Below are positions 45,960 to 56,153 of a DNA stretch of 64,000 nt, one piece after another (within the stretch, counting starts at the first letter, position 1; every line of letters starts with the position of its first letter). The DNA is taken from assembly GCA_025331125.1 (NCBI GenBank), contig JAOALB010000105.1, positions 124,001 to 188,000 of the forward strand. The letters are read 5' to 3'. The position numbers and the translations under genes are program-made. The stretch is from Mycogone perniciosa. Its lineage: Eukaryota; Ascomycota; Sordariomycetes; Hypocreales; Hypocreaceae. The notes below the pieces were generated by a model, which did not search any database, was not told where the DNA came from, and saw only the letters and a list, made by a program, of their open reading frames with translations.

Positions 45960-47501
45960 ATGACGGAACTGCCGGGCACCATTCATCCTGATGAGGTGAG
46001 ACACAACTTGCCTTATACCAAGTACAATTCTGCCCAAGTTGATGCGTAATGGGTTGAAGTTAGCTAACCTTTCTCTTCTCGCAGTCAGCAGTGTCTCCTC
46101 CGGAGGACCTCGATGAGGTTAGCAAACTAATAACCACCCTGGTGGTGTATCAATATCTGACTTTACTAGGGCACTGATATGGAAAGTTTCCGGTCTTCAC
46201 TGACTTCTCTAACATCTTCAGTGCTCTACGGCGTCGTTGGAGAGGGGCAGCGTGTATACACTGCATACGGCAAAGAAGGTGATACATCCCCTGAAAGCGT
46301 CTGAACAACACAAACCATAGACTGACATGAATTCGAAGAATATGGACTTCCGATGGATGACAAAGAACTAGATCGCATGGACTTGTGTCACACCAAATAT
46401 TTTGCTCTTTTGAACAAGCGACGTTTTCTAGCCCCTATCGGCAAAAATCCGCAAAGAATCCTGGATTTAGGGTGCGGCACTGGTAATCTCATCACCACAC
46501 CCTCCAATCTTGTTGTTTTATCGTCTAACGGGCGTTGAAGGTATTTGGTGTGTTGAGGTGGCGGACGAATATCCAGGGGCCCAGGTATGTCCCTCGATGG
46601 AGAGGGAACTGTTGGGAAAGCGAAGCAACAAATGCTTAGAATTTCTAGGTCCTTGGTGTCGACATTGCGCCCACGCAACCGGAATGGTTAGTACGAGGCT
46701 TAAATGGGGTTGGAACATGGACTGAAGACTGATCGACCCCGGGGTTCAGGGTGCCACCGAATTGCCAATTCGAGCTCGACGATATCGAACAGTCGTGGAC
46801 GTGGAAACCGGACTCGGCGGACTTCATCTTCTCTCGCGATCTCATTCTCTCTGTACGAAACTTCCCGAAGCTTATTGACCAAGCCTACAAGTACTTCCAC
46901 CTTTACACTCGCCTCATAAAGCATCCGACCACTGGGAACTAACGAAGGCCTCAAAACTAGACATCTAAAACCGGGTGGATGGATCGAGTTTCAATGCTGG
47001 ACTGGTCTACTGAAATGTGACGACGACACAATCCCCGACGATAGTAAGTTCCGATCCTGGACAAATCTTATGGGAGAGGCATGTCAAAAGTACGGCACAC
47101 CGGTGGACGACCCGACACGATGGAAAAAGTGGTTTGAACAGCGAGGATTCGAGTGCGTTACGCAAGAGGTTTTCAAGATGCCCTGCACACCTTGGGCTAA
47201 GGACAAGCGCCTGAAGCTCATTGGAACATGGGAGCAGCATAACCTAACAAATAACCTGGAGGGATTGACGATGAGATTGTTCCAGAAAAGCCTGGGCTGG
47301 TCCGAGGAGGAGATTCTTGTGCTTTCAGCGATGTTGAGACAGGAACTACGGGATCTGGGTGTACATGCCTACTGGCCATTGTGAGTCCCATTACTCGACC
47401 CCATCTAACCCGACTTTGCTAGGATAAGAGGAAGACTACTAACAGTGAATAGTTACGTTGTATATGCTCGAAAACCCAAGTCATCATCGACGGAGAGCTG
47501 A
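45960..47501 (+). CDS. LaeA-like SAM-dependent methyltransferase (second in window)
   Basis: Nine exons: 45960-45995, 46085-46117, 46170-46278, 46339-46482, 46541-46584, 46649-46686, 46750-46890, 46961-47380, 47453-47501; 337 aa. After a short acidic leader come the family features LYGVVGEGQRVYTAYGKE, KELDRMDLCHTKYFALL, SAM motif I RILDLGCGTGIWCVEVAD, motif II VLGVDIAPTQPEWVPPNC, an acidic FELDDIEQSW and HLKPGGWIEFQ. The acceptor of intron 3 (CGAAG) is weak but keeps the frame. Nearly every motif is cut by an intron, so the fragments look unrelated before splicing. Like the gene at 7.15-8.55 kb it may act on small molecules or in regulation of secondary metabolism; substrate unknown. Confidence 0.9.
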
Positions 47502-48162
47502 TCTAGGACACAACGAGAACATATAATGCTCTATCACATATTTACATTCAAGCTTGTCTGGTGTAGAGATGTCAACCACTTGGCAAGCTGGAACATGAAT
47601 GCCGGAGAAGAAAAAACGAGACAAAGACTGAGACATACGAGTTAATAAGTAATGCATATGATACCCCTGTCCCTTGTTCGGCAGATCTCTTCATGTTGAA
47701 TCAAACTACCGATACATGGGTGATGGAAGGCTCGGCGGTCGGTGATATACGATTCACCGCTCTTCACGCCGTTCTCACCACGTACCTAGCCCTACTTCGT
47801 AGACATAAGATATCCGTGTTGTGGATAAGCCATGGCCATGTTGGGGGCTCAGCTACATCGTACAGATCACAAACATGTCTATAACACAGCTTTAACATTG
47901 CCTCCCTAGCCTTTGTTCGGCAGAATGCATTGGATGGCGGGGCATACGCCGGGTATCAGCGCAATATAATCCTGGTGGCTTTGTAAACTTTAAATGTACA
48001 GATTAATGAACAACCCACAACTAGTCGTTCACATTGCAGAGTACAGAGGCCCCAGCTTTGAATTGGTTCAACATCTAATACAGAGTACCTGAAGTCCTTC
48101 CATCGTTTTCATAGCTTCATAATTCGTGTCCCAAGGACCGATTTTACCGAATTGATCCAGAC
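47502..48162. other. Convergent intergenic region
   Basis: 3' flanks of the methyltransferase and the dioxygenase. No gene seen. Confidence 0.6.
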
Positions 48163-49371
48163 TTATTTGAATTCGTCACTGGTAACGTGGACACCGGTGT
48201 GTTTCGCAGGGTGCTTCGGGTGATATGTTCCCACCGTCTTGACTTCCCGGGAGTAGGTGGTATTTATACCAAAGCTTATCCATCCAGCCATACCATCACT
48301 CAAATCGATACCCTGCTCCGCAAGCGCCATGAAAGGATACCCTCCCATCTCGAGGTCCTCCTGAAGGATCCAATCGTCGTCGTTGGGAGTCAAGGGATGC
48401 TTATTACTGTTGTAAGGAGCATATTTCTCCACCTTCCGAATGATGTCCTGGTTGAAGTAGAACTGGCCGACGTGTGCGGCTGTGGTATCGAGGAGAGTGC
48501 CGTCGGACGTGGGTTTGGCATGGAGATGGACCATGATGTGTACGTGCGGAGCACGACCAGCATAGTGACCCGGGAAGAGACTGATGAATTCGGCGATGCC
48601 GTTGGAGTCGGTTTGTTGGATGCCTCGGTGGAAGGTGGTTTTCAGGTTGGATGGGTCGGAGGAACCGTCGCCATTATCCGAGTTGATGACGCCGCTGTAC
48701 ACACCGGTGGAGTTGCAGTCTGAAGATTTGTGTTAACGAATGGATGGATGGATGGATAATGGATAATGGATAATGGATAATGAAGGAAAGTTTGAGGGTG
48801 GACGTACGCCAGGCGTCGATGTATGCGCCGACGACGGGCTCGCATGTGGCGACATCGATGAATTGAATGCCAAAGGCTAGCAGGATGCCACCCTGATTCT
48901 CACTGATATCCTCGCGTATGTATTCGCCCGCGACGTCTGCGAAGGTTGGCTTGCTTCTCATTCATTCTGGGGACATTGGGAAGCTTACAATATGGACCCT
49001 CTGTCTCTTGGGGAGCAAGGACACATGAACCTGGGTCTTTATTGTGGAACCAGTAGCTGTCTTGTTGGTATGGCTGTGATCCACGCTCTATGGTATTTAG
49101 TTAGTCTCACCTCACATAATTGTCCCGGTTATGTTGACTTACTATCCAGGCCACGCTTTCTCCTTAGCTTCTCCCCGAGCTCCTGGTGGCGGGCTGTGAT
49201 GTGATCATCCAAGCCTCTGGCCTTGAGCTTATGCTGACAGTGGTTCAGATTACGCATGTTTTCAGCGAAGAATTGGCGGCGGAAGTCCATTTCTCTTGTG
49301 TGATCTTCGCCCGGATGAGCTGCGACCAGATTGGAGGCCGTCAGAGCGGCGAGGGCTACGATGAATCTCAT
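48163..49371 (-). CDS. Extracellular intradiol ring-cleavage dioxygenase-like protein
   Basis: Exons 49371-49143, 49087-48989, 48936-48808 and 48719-48163 give 337 aa. A signal peptide (MRFIVALAALTASNLVAAHP) is followed by a Glu/Arg/His-rich region to about residue 80, then the intradiol dioxygenase fold: SCVLAPQETEGPYYVAGEYI, VATCEPVVGAYIDAWHCNST, GVYSGV, LFPGHYAGRAPHVHIMVH. The presumed non-haem Fe(III) ligands are the Tyr of GVYSG, the Tyr of GHYAGR and the two His of PHVH; all are present. Intracellular relatives cleave catechols between the hydroxyls; secreted fungal members are thought to act on aromatic compounds outside the cell, substrate unknown here. Intron 3 (48720-48807) contains a TGGATAA minisatellite. 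Confidence 0.92.
48741..48782. repeat. (TGGA)n / (TGGATAA)4 repeat inside an intron
   Basis: TGGA units followed by four 7-base TGGATAA-type units within intron 3 of the dioxygenase gene. Confidence 0.85.
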
Positions 49372-50603
49372 ACTGGCACTTGGATGATGAGGTGTTAGTA
49401 TTGCGATTGAACCATGATGGAGCAAAAAAGATGGCTATTGAACCAAAGCTGAAGGCAAGCCGTGTACATATTTGCTTTAGTTCGTACGAAGTAGATTGGG
49501 CTGAATATTGTCAGCTTCAGGTTTCGGGTGTGAATTCCGATGGCGCCACTGTGGATCGTGGAAGTCCAGTCAACAAGGATTCGCCCTTTACGAAGATGCT
49601 TCCCCTCTCCTATGGAATGAGCAAAGAGGAGGATATTTGCCTAAGCTAAAGAGATGCTTGGGGTTCAACGATGAATTGTGGGGGGGCTGAGTATTCATAG
49701 TGATGTCATCCAATTACAGCTGGTGTAACATGCGGCTGGTGATTTGACCGATTATGAACCCTGCCTTCAGCGTCGTGATTTGAAGCGTACTTTGTATATT
49801 GGGATATAGAGGTATACAATTAATCTAGGCAACCTGGAGAAGCTTGGTCTTGTGTGATTTTTCTTCCTGTTTAGGCTTCATACTCCTCGGAACCCTTTAC
49901 CAAGCAAGAACTTACAAATGGAATGCTGTCATGTCTAGTGCTTTGTACTATCAGGGCCGAGGCACGACTTCAAGGGCTACTACTTGAGAGGTTTCTCAAT
50001 GAAAATGGGTGCGCGTTTGGGCTTCAACCATACGTATTTATGAGAATGCGATTCAGAAGAGATTTGTGTGCTTAGAAGCCTGATTAGACTATTGTCCAGT
50101 CTTCGGCTGTTGCCAAGATGTGCCGCCGATTTTGGCGGAGGCGGAGGAGCGGGGCCGGACTCGGCGCCCGGACGGGACTCTCTCGGTGCGGAACGCACGA
50201 AGCGATACGAAGTAGTACTACGATCTGAACTAAACAAATCCGGAGGCATATGAGCAGAGCCGATGTATTTTAGAAGCTTTTGCCACGTAACTATGTACAT
50301 CTTTCTGTATGTGCCAAGTGAGCTAACTCGAGCACTGCCATCGCCACAGCAAAATCCGCGAAAACTACGCATTTTAGAATGAAAATAGAGTGCAAGCCAA
50401 GATACACATCAGCCAAGAAACTCGCACAAACCACGCAGAATCGTGTATATAAGGCTCTGATATTTCTTGAAAAGGACATGTTTTCTTTCAACCTCAATTT
50501 GAGCAACAACAACTTCCTCATCGCAGCAATACTACACACTTTCCAACAAACACATTATCACCAACTCCAGTTCTGTACCTACAGCTTCCTCACATCTACC
50601 ACA
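49372..50603. promoter_or_regulatory. Intergenic region with metallothionein promoter
   Basis: 5' flank of the dioxygenase (minus) and of the metallothionein (plus). A TATATAA box lies at 50446-50452, about 150 bp before the metallothionein ATG. Two sites fit the loose copper-factor consensus HTHNNGCTGD (Ace1/Amt1 type): 50346-50355 on the minus strand and 50101-50110 on the plus strand. The consensus is degenerate enough that one or two hits may be chance. The minus frame at 49980-50372 has no recognisable domain. Confidence 0.45.
50446..50452 (+). promoter_or_regulatory. TATA box of the metallothionein gene
   Basis: TATATAA followed by GG, with a C/A-rich leader downstream up to the ATG at 50604. 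Confidence 0.6.
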
Positions 50604-50748
50604 ATGGCTGGCGACTGCGGATGCTCCTCTGGCTCTCCTTGCCAATGCGGCTCCAACTGTAAGTCTTGTTTTGTGTTAAAACTCGGCTCATTTGTCTCGC
50701 ACTGGCTGACATGTTGGGAATACAGGCACTTGCTCTAGCTGCAAATAA
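50604..50748 (+). CDS. Small copper-type metallothionein (25 aa)
   Basis: Two exons, 50604-50658 and 50726-50748, encode 25 residues: MAGDCGCSSGSPCQCGSN then CTCSSCK, the intron splitting the Cys-19 codon. Seven cysteines at 5, 7, 13, 15, 19, 21 and 24 form CxC, CxC, CxC and CxxC groups, the same count and spacing style as the Neurospora crassa copper metallothionein. There are no aromatic residues. Such proteins bind Cu(I) in the cytosol through thiolates and buffer or detoxify copper. The ACAATGGCT start context is good, and a TATA box lies upstream. The gene is too short to be found as an open frame. The upstream in-frame extension is not metallothionein-like and is taken as 5' UTR. Confidence 0.9.
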
Positions 50749-52068
50749 TGGTCCGCAATTCGACGGATCGGGAATGAATGTGTATCTGCAATGGGACGAT
50801 GACGATGGGGGCGCAATGATACACTGATAGTTTTGATAGTACTATCTACCTAGTGGTAGTACTTTATATATGGGCCTGTTAGCTGCTAGTCATTCTTTGA
50901 ACAGAGATGCCCTTTGTTGAAATCTGCAGCAATGTTAAGGTTGTGATTTGCGTGTGGTAGTGCCGCCAATCACGGCAAAGGACCCTGCATTTTGTGTTTC
51001 CTTTTTGGAACTTCCCCGGATTTAGCACCAATTCAAATTCCGACGCGTTTTCCGGCCTCCCTAGTACTACTTTGTCCTCGTAATATGTACGGAGTACGGA
51101 GTACTGCTCCGCACTGCTAGTAATACGGAGTACGAAGTAGTGTTGCTAGTGGTATTTTAGTAGTGCTGCTACTGCATACGAGTCTCCGTGTGCTTCGTAG
51201 GATGGGACAAGGTAGGTTGAGTGGACTCTTTACGGAGTAGGAAGTAGTATTAGGTAGGCGACGATATGAGTAGTATTTGCATGTGATCGTGACGCCTCAC
51301 CTACTAACCGCACCTCACGTGGCCTCAATGACGCCCGCCAGTGTGTCAGGTCAATGTGTCTGTCCTCGGCTCTGAACGAAACCAATGCTCAGTTGCTTCT
51401 CCTCCGTAAGCAGTCCGTCATTTGCCACTGGGCTCATCTAGCGACTACTGATTATTCTCCTGTTGTGCTCCTCTCTCTGTCTGTATCGTTTCGTTTCGTT
51501 TGGTTTTGCGACTGAATGATAACCTACCTACTACTGCTAGTACTACGGGGAGATCAATGAATGGCATTTGGATTCCTAGGGTGTACTCGTACACGCGGAC
51601 TCGACGGAACGCTTCTTAATGGCGGCTATAGTGAGTTTTCTTTCCTTTCCATTCCCTTCATTTATTGTCTTTGGACGTTTCTTTTCCTTCTCCCCTTTTT
51701 TCCCTCCTTTCGCGACTCCGATTCCCTGGTCTGCCCGTGTGAGAGCCGCCTAGTAGCACTACAAGTACTACTACCTATCATTCAGCCACAGCGCTCTCAC
51801 CTCGCCATGTGATGTCATGAGCCGCTGGTCTTCACTCCTGTCTGCCTGTCTGCTGTCTGTCTGCCTGCTTTTCCCCCAAACGCCACGATTGCTTCAACAA
51901 CGCACCTCGAACACGTCACAACCCAAACAGCCACGAGCAGCTCTTCATGCGCCTCCGCGCCTCTGCTGCACATCTTTTGTGCAATTCCGTTCACCCAGCT
52001 GACCAACTGCCCTTGGCGGCGCGCATCTTGACTAGGATATCCCGTGGCTAGCACACCTAGACCCTCCG
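50749..52068. other. 1.3 kb gene-free region with TACGGAGTA tandem
   Basis: 3' flank of the metallothionein and 5' flank of the peroxin gene. TACGGAG is tandemly repeated at 51088-51104, with further copies at about 51125 and 51233. C/T-rich tracts at 51640-51720 suit a promoter/leader. No gene seen. Confidence 0.55.
51088..51104. repeat. Tandem TACGGAG words
   Basis: Two overlapping copies of TACGGAGTAC in direct orientation. Confidence 0.75.
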
Positions 52069-54007
52069 ATGTCTTCTCGCGACGACTCTTCCCTCGGCGC
52101 AACGCCATCGACCTTCGACTCCCAGACCTCTCTCGGCGGCGCTCCTCCGACCTATGCTGCCTTTTCCCCCGTCACGCTCTCTGCAAATACCCCTTCTCGC
52201 AACAGTCGTCGCTCGACTGTCCTCGTTCACCAGAAGAGCCCGCTGCTCCTGGCCACTCCGCCACAGATCACGCGCGCACTCGCCTATAGCCACCCCTTCT
52301 TGCTGCCGCTGAATACATTTGTTGGGTTGTTGACATGGAGCACTGGGGACCCGTGGCAGAGCTTTCTGCTTCTGTCGGCCTTCTGGGCCGTCGTTCTCTA
52401 CGGGGACGTCGTGCTGATGAGGGCCGGGCCGGTGGTTGTTGGTGCCATGCTGATTGCCGGTATGTACGGTCGCCGCTATAGTCCATTGAGCAGCAGCGGA
52501 TGGAGTGAGCCCGCTAGGGAAGTGAAAGAAACAGCCGCCAAGAAACCTGGAGTCGCTGTGGGTGGACAGTTGGACGGAAGTGCAGCCGACAGACAGGCGA
52601 AACACGCGAGGACCAAGTCCGAGGTCACAAATACCAAACATCAGAAGACGCTGGATGAAATCGTGGATACGCTTAACGAGCTTACCGGGAGATGCAACGC
52701 CTTGATGGATCCGCTCCTAGAGATGACCGACTTCTTGAGTACCCAACGAACTCCCACCAGCGCAACGACGAGGCCTGCTCTGACGGCCATGTTCATGCGG
52801 CTACTGATCGTGACTCCCTTCTGGATCGCCCTCACCATGTCACCCTGGAGGATAATCACTACGCGACGGGTCGTTCTGTTGGCGGGAACCGTGGTGTTGA
52901 CCTGGCATGCGAGAGTAATGCGCGTCTCAAGAGCTATTATCTGGAGAAGCGCAACCGTTCGACGACTTGCGAGCGCCATTACTGGTCTCAATTTCGAACC
53001 CCCCGTCAAACCTGTTGTAGACAAAGAAAGAGGGCCTCAAGAGCAGGAGTCGCAATTTAGCAAGGCATCATCCGTGGGAGCCTCCAGTTTGAAAGTAAAC
53101 CGTCGAAGAAATGGAAGCACCAGGAGCGCTAGGAGCGCCGGCGTCAAATTCACATTTATAATCTTCGAGAACCAGCGAAGATGGATGGGCTTAGGCTGGA
53201 CTTCAAGTCTCTTCGCATATGAGAGGCCAGCGTGGACGGATGAGCACAACAATGCTGTGCCACAGAAAGAGGAGTTTGAGCTTCCTGAGGTTGAAGACGG
53301 AAGCAAAATGCGATGGCAATGGGCAGAGGGCAGTCGGTGGAGGGTGGATGGAGTCCCTGATGACCATGAAGCTGTGGACTATGATGGTCCAGATGGAAAG
53401 AATGGGTGGATCTATTATGACAACAAGGTGTGTGCAACTCATCGAAGCTATCCTCTCCTCTCCTAACTTTCCGCAGTGGCAAAATGGTCGAAGAGGGGCG
53501 GATGGATGGGCTCGGTGGACGCGTCGCAGGAAATGGTACCGCGATGCCGAGCTGGTGGAAGTCGACGAGTCTCAACAGCCACAGGAACTTGACGCTACGG
53601 AACTTGGTCCTGGCTCATATACAAAATCCTACAGCACTACCAACGAGATGATGCGAGCCGATCCTGTGTTTCCTCGGCCTGATGTAGTCATCTCCGACGA
53701 TCACAGTATCGCCGAATCTAGCGCGAAGAATACGGATGATGCAGTATCGTTGCATTCGACGTCATCGAGATTCTGGCCGACGCTCAGGAGACGTGCCGCA
53801 GATCGTTCCCCCGATGGGCGCCAGCAACAAGATAAACAGCAACAGGACAGTCCATATACTAGAGGAACGAGCGATGCATTGAGTGAAGGGGCCAACGAAG
53901 AAGATACAAATGGATTAGACTTTACAGTCAAGTTGGAAATAGAGAAGCAAGGCAAGGAAGGTGGTCAGTGGGGGATTGGCGACGAAGCAAGAATGAGTTT
54001 GGAATGA
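52069..54007 (+). CDS. Peroxisomal membrane protein, Pex23/Pex24 (Pex30-type) dysferlin-domain family
   Basis: Exons 52069-53427 and 53477-54007 give 629 aa. The N-terminal half has hydrophobic segments (SFLLLSAFWAVVLYGDVV, PVVVGAMLIAGMY, MRLLIVTPFWIALTM, VVLLAGTVVLTWHARVM). The centre has the dysferlin pair: DysFN around VKFTFIIFENQRRWMGLGWT ... YERPAWTDE, and DysFC around WRVDGVPDD ... DGWIYYDNKWQNGR and WARWTRRRKWYRDA, the latter spliced. Yeast relatives Pex28-Pex32 sit in ER/peroxisome contact regions and control peroxisome number and size. The Gln/Ser/Asp-rich C-terminus is likely disordered. Which Pex23-family paralogue this is cannot be told. Confidence 0.9.
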
Positions 54008-54710
54008 ACGGCCTTATGGACGGTATTATGCATATGGGACATGTGGCTAATGGGGCGATTTCTTCTTTTGTCTTTGGGCTGCTCTATGGGTTTCTCTTGT
54101 AAGAATATTGTGGCAGCATGGCGTCTAGCGGGTTATTTTGGGAGCAGTCCCCGGGCTAACTTGTGTAATTTGACGAGCATATGTAACGAGGATTAGGGAA
54201 ATGAGCTTCAAACCGAACAAGAAGAGGAAGAAGAAATTTACAAAGATATTAGTCTTGGAGACCCGTAGATTCGCTGACTGTTGAAGGCTCATTGAACTGA
54301 AAGAATCCGGAAACCCGATAGAAGATAGCTAAGGGAAACAAGGCAAGAATCCCAATGAATGAAACGATAGCAAGACTTGGACATTTTATCCCTTTCACAA
54401 TAGAGGGAATCACCTTCTGAAACAATAAAAATGCTGTGTGCTGCGTTTGGCGGGAGTTTTTGTATGGGCAGTTGTCGTTCAACTCAGATGCTTTTCACCA
54501 CCAGCTGGTTCTACCGGCAGACCGCCCTACAATTTCTTCTAAAAATTTCCCTCTCAACCTGCACCTTTGCCTTTCTTTTCCCTTCTTCTTTTCTCTTCTT
54601 TTCGTCGTCATCGTCGAATAATAATTTTGTCTTGCTATCTACGAATATTGAAACACTGAGCTACTGTTCTCGCTGATCCTCCTATTAGCAAACGAACCCT
54701 TTTGGGCATC
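54008..54710. other. Intergenic region
   Basis: 3' flank of the peroxin gene and 5' flank of the next plus-strand gene, with a C/T-rich leader at 54540-54610. No gene seen. Confidence 0.6.
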
Positions 54711-55976
54711 ATGGAGCGCCTCAAAGGAGGAGACAGAATGAGAAATTCGAAAGAGGTAATTCAAAGTCCCAGAATCAACTTTGAGCAACTGAGCCGCTTG
54801 GTGTTGAATTTCTCGCTAAAGGAATCGAAACAGACGTTGATCCCAGAGACTGGAGCACAGGGGCCTGAGCTGCTCCAAGAGAGCTCAACTCCTAGATCTG
54901 CGGCGTCTCCATCGCAACCGTTCAATGAAATGGCATTGGAACAGGAAATTCCGAATGTCTCTAATCAGAACCCTGAATCTCTTCCTGCATTACAGGAAAG
55001 TTGCGACTTTCTGCATCCTCATACGGCACTCAGACACCCGTCATCGACGACGTTAGAAGCAGGAAGTTCGCGTCAAACTGAAGAAACTGCCGCAGTATTG
55101 CAACGCTCAGATGGCGGTTGGAGCGGCAATTCCGACTGGTCGACTGTATCAGAGTGGTCGACTACATCAGGACAGTCACGAGACTTGGCATCGTCTACGA
55201 CCATGTCTCGCCGATCGTGGCAGTCCTTTGTCCCTTCATACCCAGCACCTTTTTCGTGGCTTTTCTCGTCCTCGTCCTCGTCCTCATCGTCATCGTCTTC
55301 GTCGCCATCAACACAATCGTTGCTGTCATCGTCGCCGTCGTCGTCTGCTGGCTTAAGCAACTTCAATTTGTACGAGGATGATGAATATCTCACAAACCCT
55401 GCATCCACTCTGGGAAGAGAAGTGAGAATGACAACGCTTCTTCGAGCTGTTGTGCATGGCGTAATCCTTGCATTGCAGTGTTTTGTTACGCTGGGCATGT
55501 TGAGCGTCTTGGTGTGGTTCAGTCTCTGGGAGAACGAATACATGGAGCCCGCATGGTGGTATGTGTTGATTTGCGGGTCCTTTGTTCTAAGCCTTTGGAC
55601 ATAAAGCTGACCGGTAATCAGGTTGTGGGAAATCCCCACCCCATTTATCGCCTCAGTTCTTGTATTGTGCTTCGTCGCGATGGTCGCCCATGAGTCTTCT
55701 GCTCTTTCCGCCTTGGACCTGCTCATTATCGAGGCATCTATCCTGACTTTGACAACAATGATAGCGATGACAATGTGTATCATCTGTGTCGAGCAACACA
55801 GTATTGTGGTCAAGGGTATCTTGTTGGGCTGCAGCGTGCTCATGTGGGGGATGGCTGCCTTGGCTTTTTTGAGAGCGGTAGTGATTTGGAGAATTGAGAG
55901 CTTGGAGGAGGAGGCTTTTGAGAGATTGTTGTCTGGAAGTGAGGAGTCTTATGGAACAGTGTCGACTTCTGGATAA
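54711..55976 (+). CDS. Ser-rich multi-pass membrane protein, unknown function
   Basis: Exons 54711-55558 and 55622-55976 give 400 aa. The first about 225 residues are hydrophilic, with SDGGWSGNSDWSTVSEWST and a run of about 13 serines (55266-55310) coded by mixed TCN codons. The C-terminal part has about four membrane segments: ILALQCFVTLGMLSVLVWFS, IPTPFIASVLVLCFVAMVAH, LTLTTMIAMTMCIICV and GILLGCSVLMWGMAALAFL. The tail is acidic (ESLEEEAFERLLSGSEES). Intron phase is kept (TG/G). No family is recognised; it could be a fungus-specific four-pass protein. The start at 54711 is the first ATG in frame. Confidence 0.65.
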
Positions 55977-56153
55977 CTGGAGGTTTTAGAGGAGACGGTC
56001 GGCTTATTGAATAGAATAGGGCCTTTGATATGGTGGATTCAAGAGAGAATTCACTTTGGATGTAGGATACAAGTCAGGATGTGGAATTTAATGATAATAT
56101 AATTCAACATGGAATGGTAGTCACAGCTCGACTGAGCAAGAGACCCCAGTTGC

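Noticed and set aside
50379..50738. 119-aa frame that runs through the metallothionein
   Set aside because: The upstream 75 residues are not metallothionein-like and the end reads into the intron; the 25-aa spliced protein explains the Cys pattern.
52057..53575. Antisense frames over the peroxin gene (up to 194 aa)
   Set aside because: Shadows of the peroxin coding sequence, which has dysferlin motifs and a proper intron.
55073..55843. 256-aa minus frame opposite the Ser-rich membrane protein
   Set aside because: Mirror of the TCN repeat (Asp-rich in antisense); no start context or domain.
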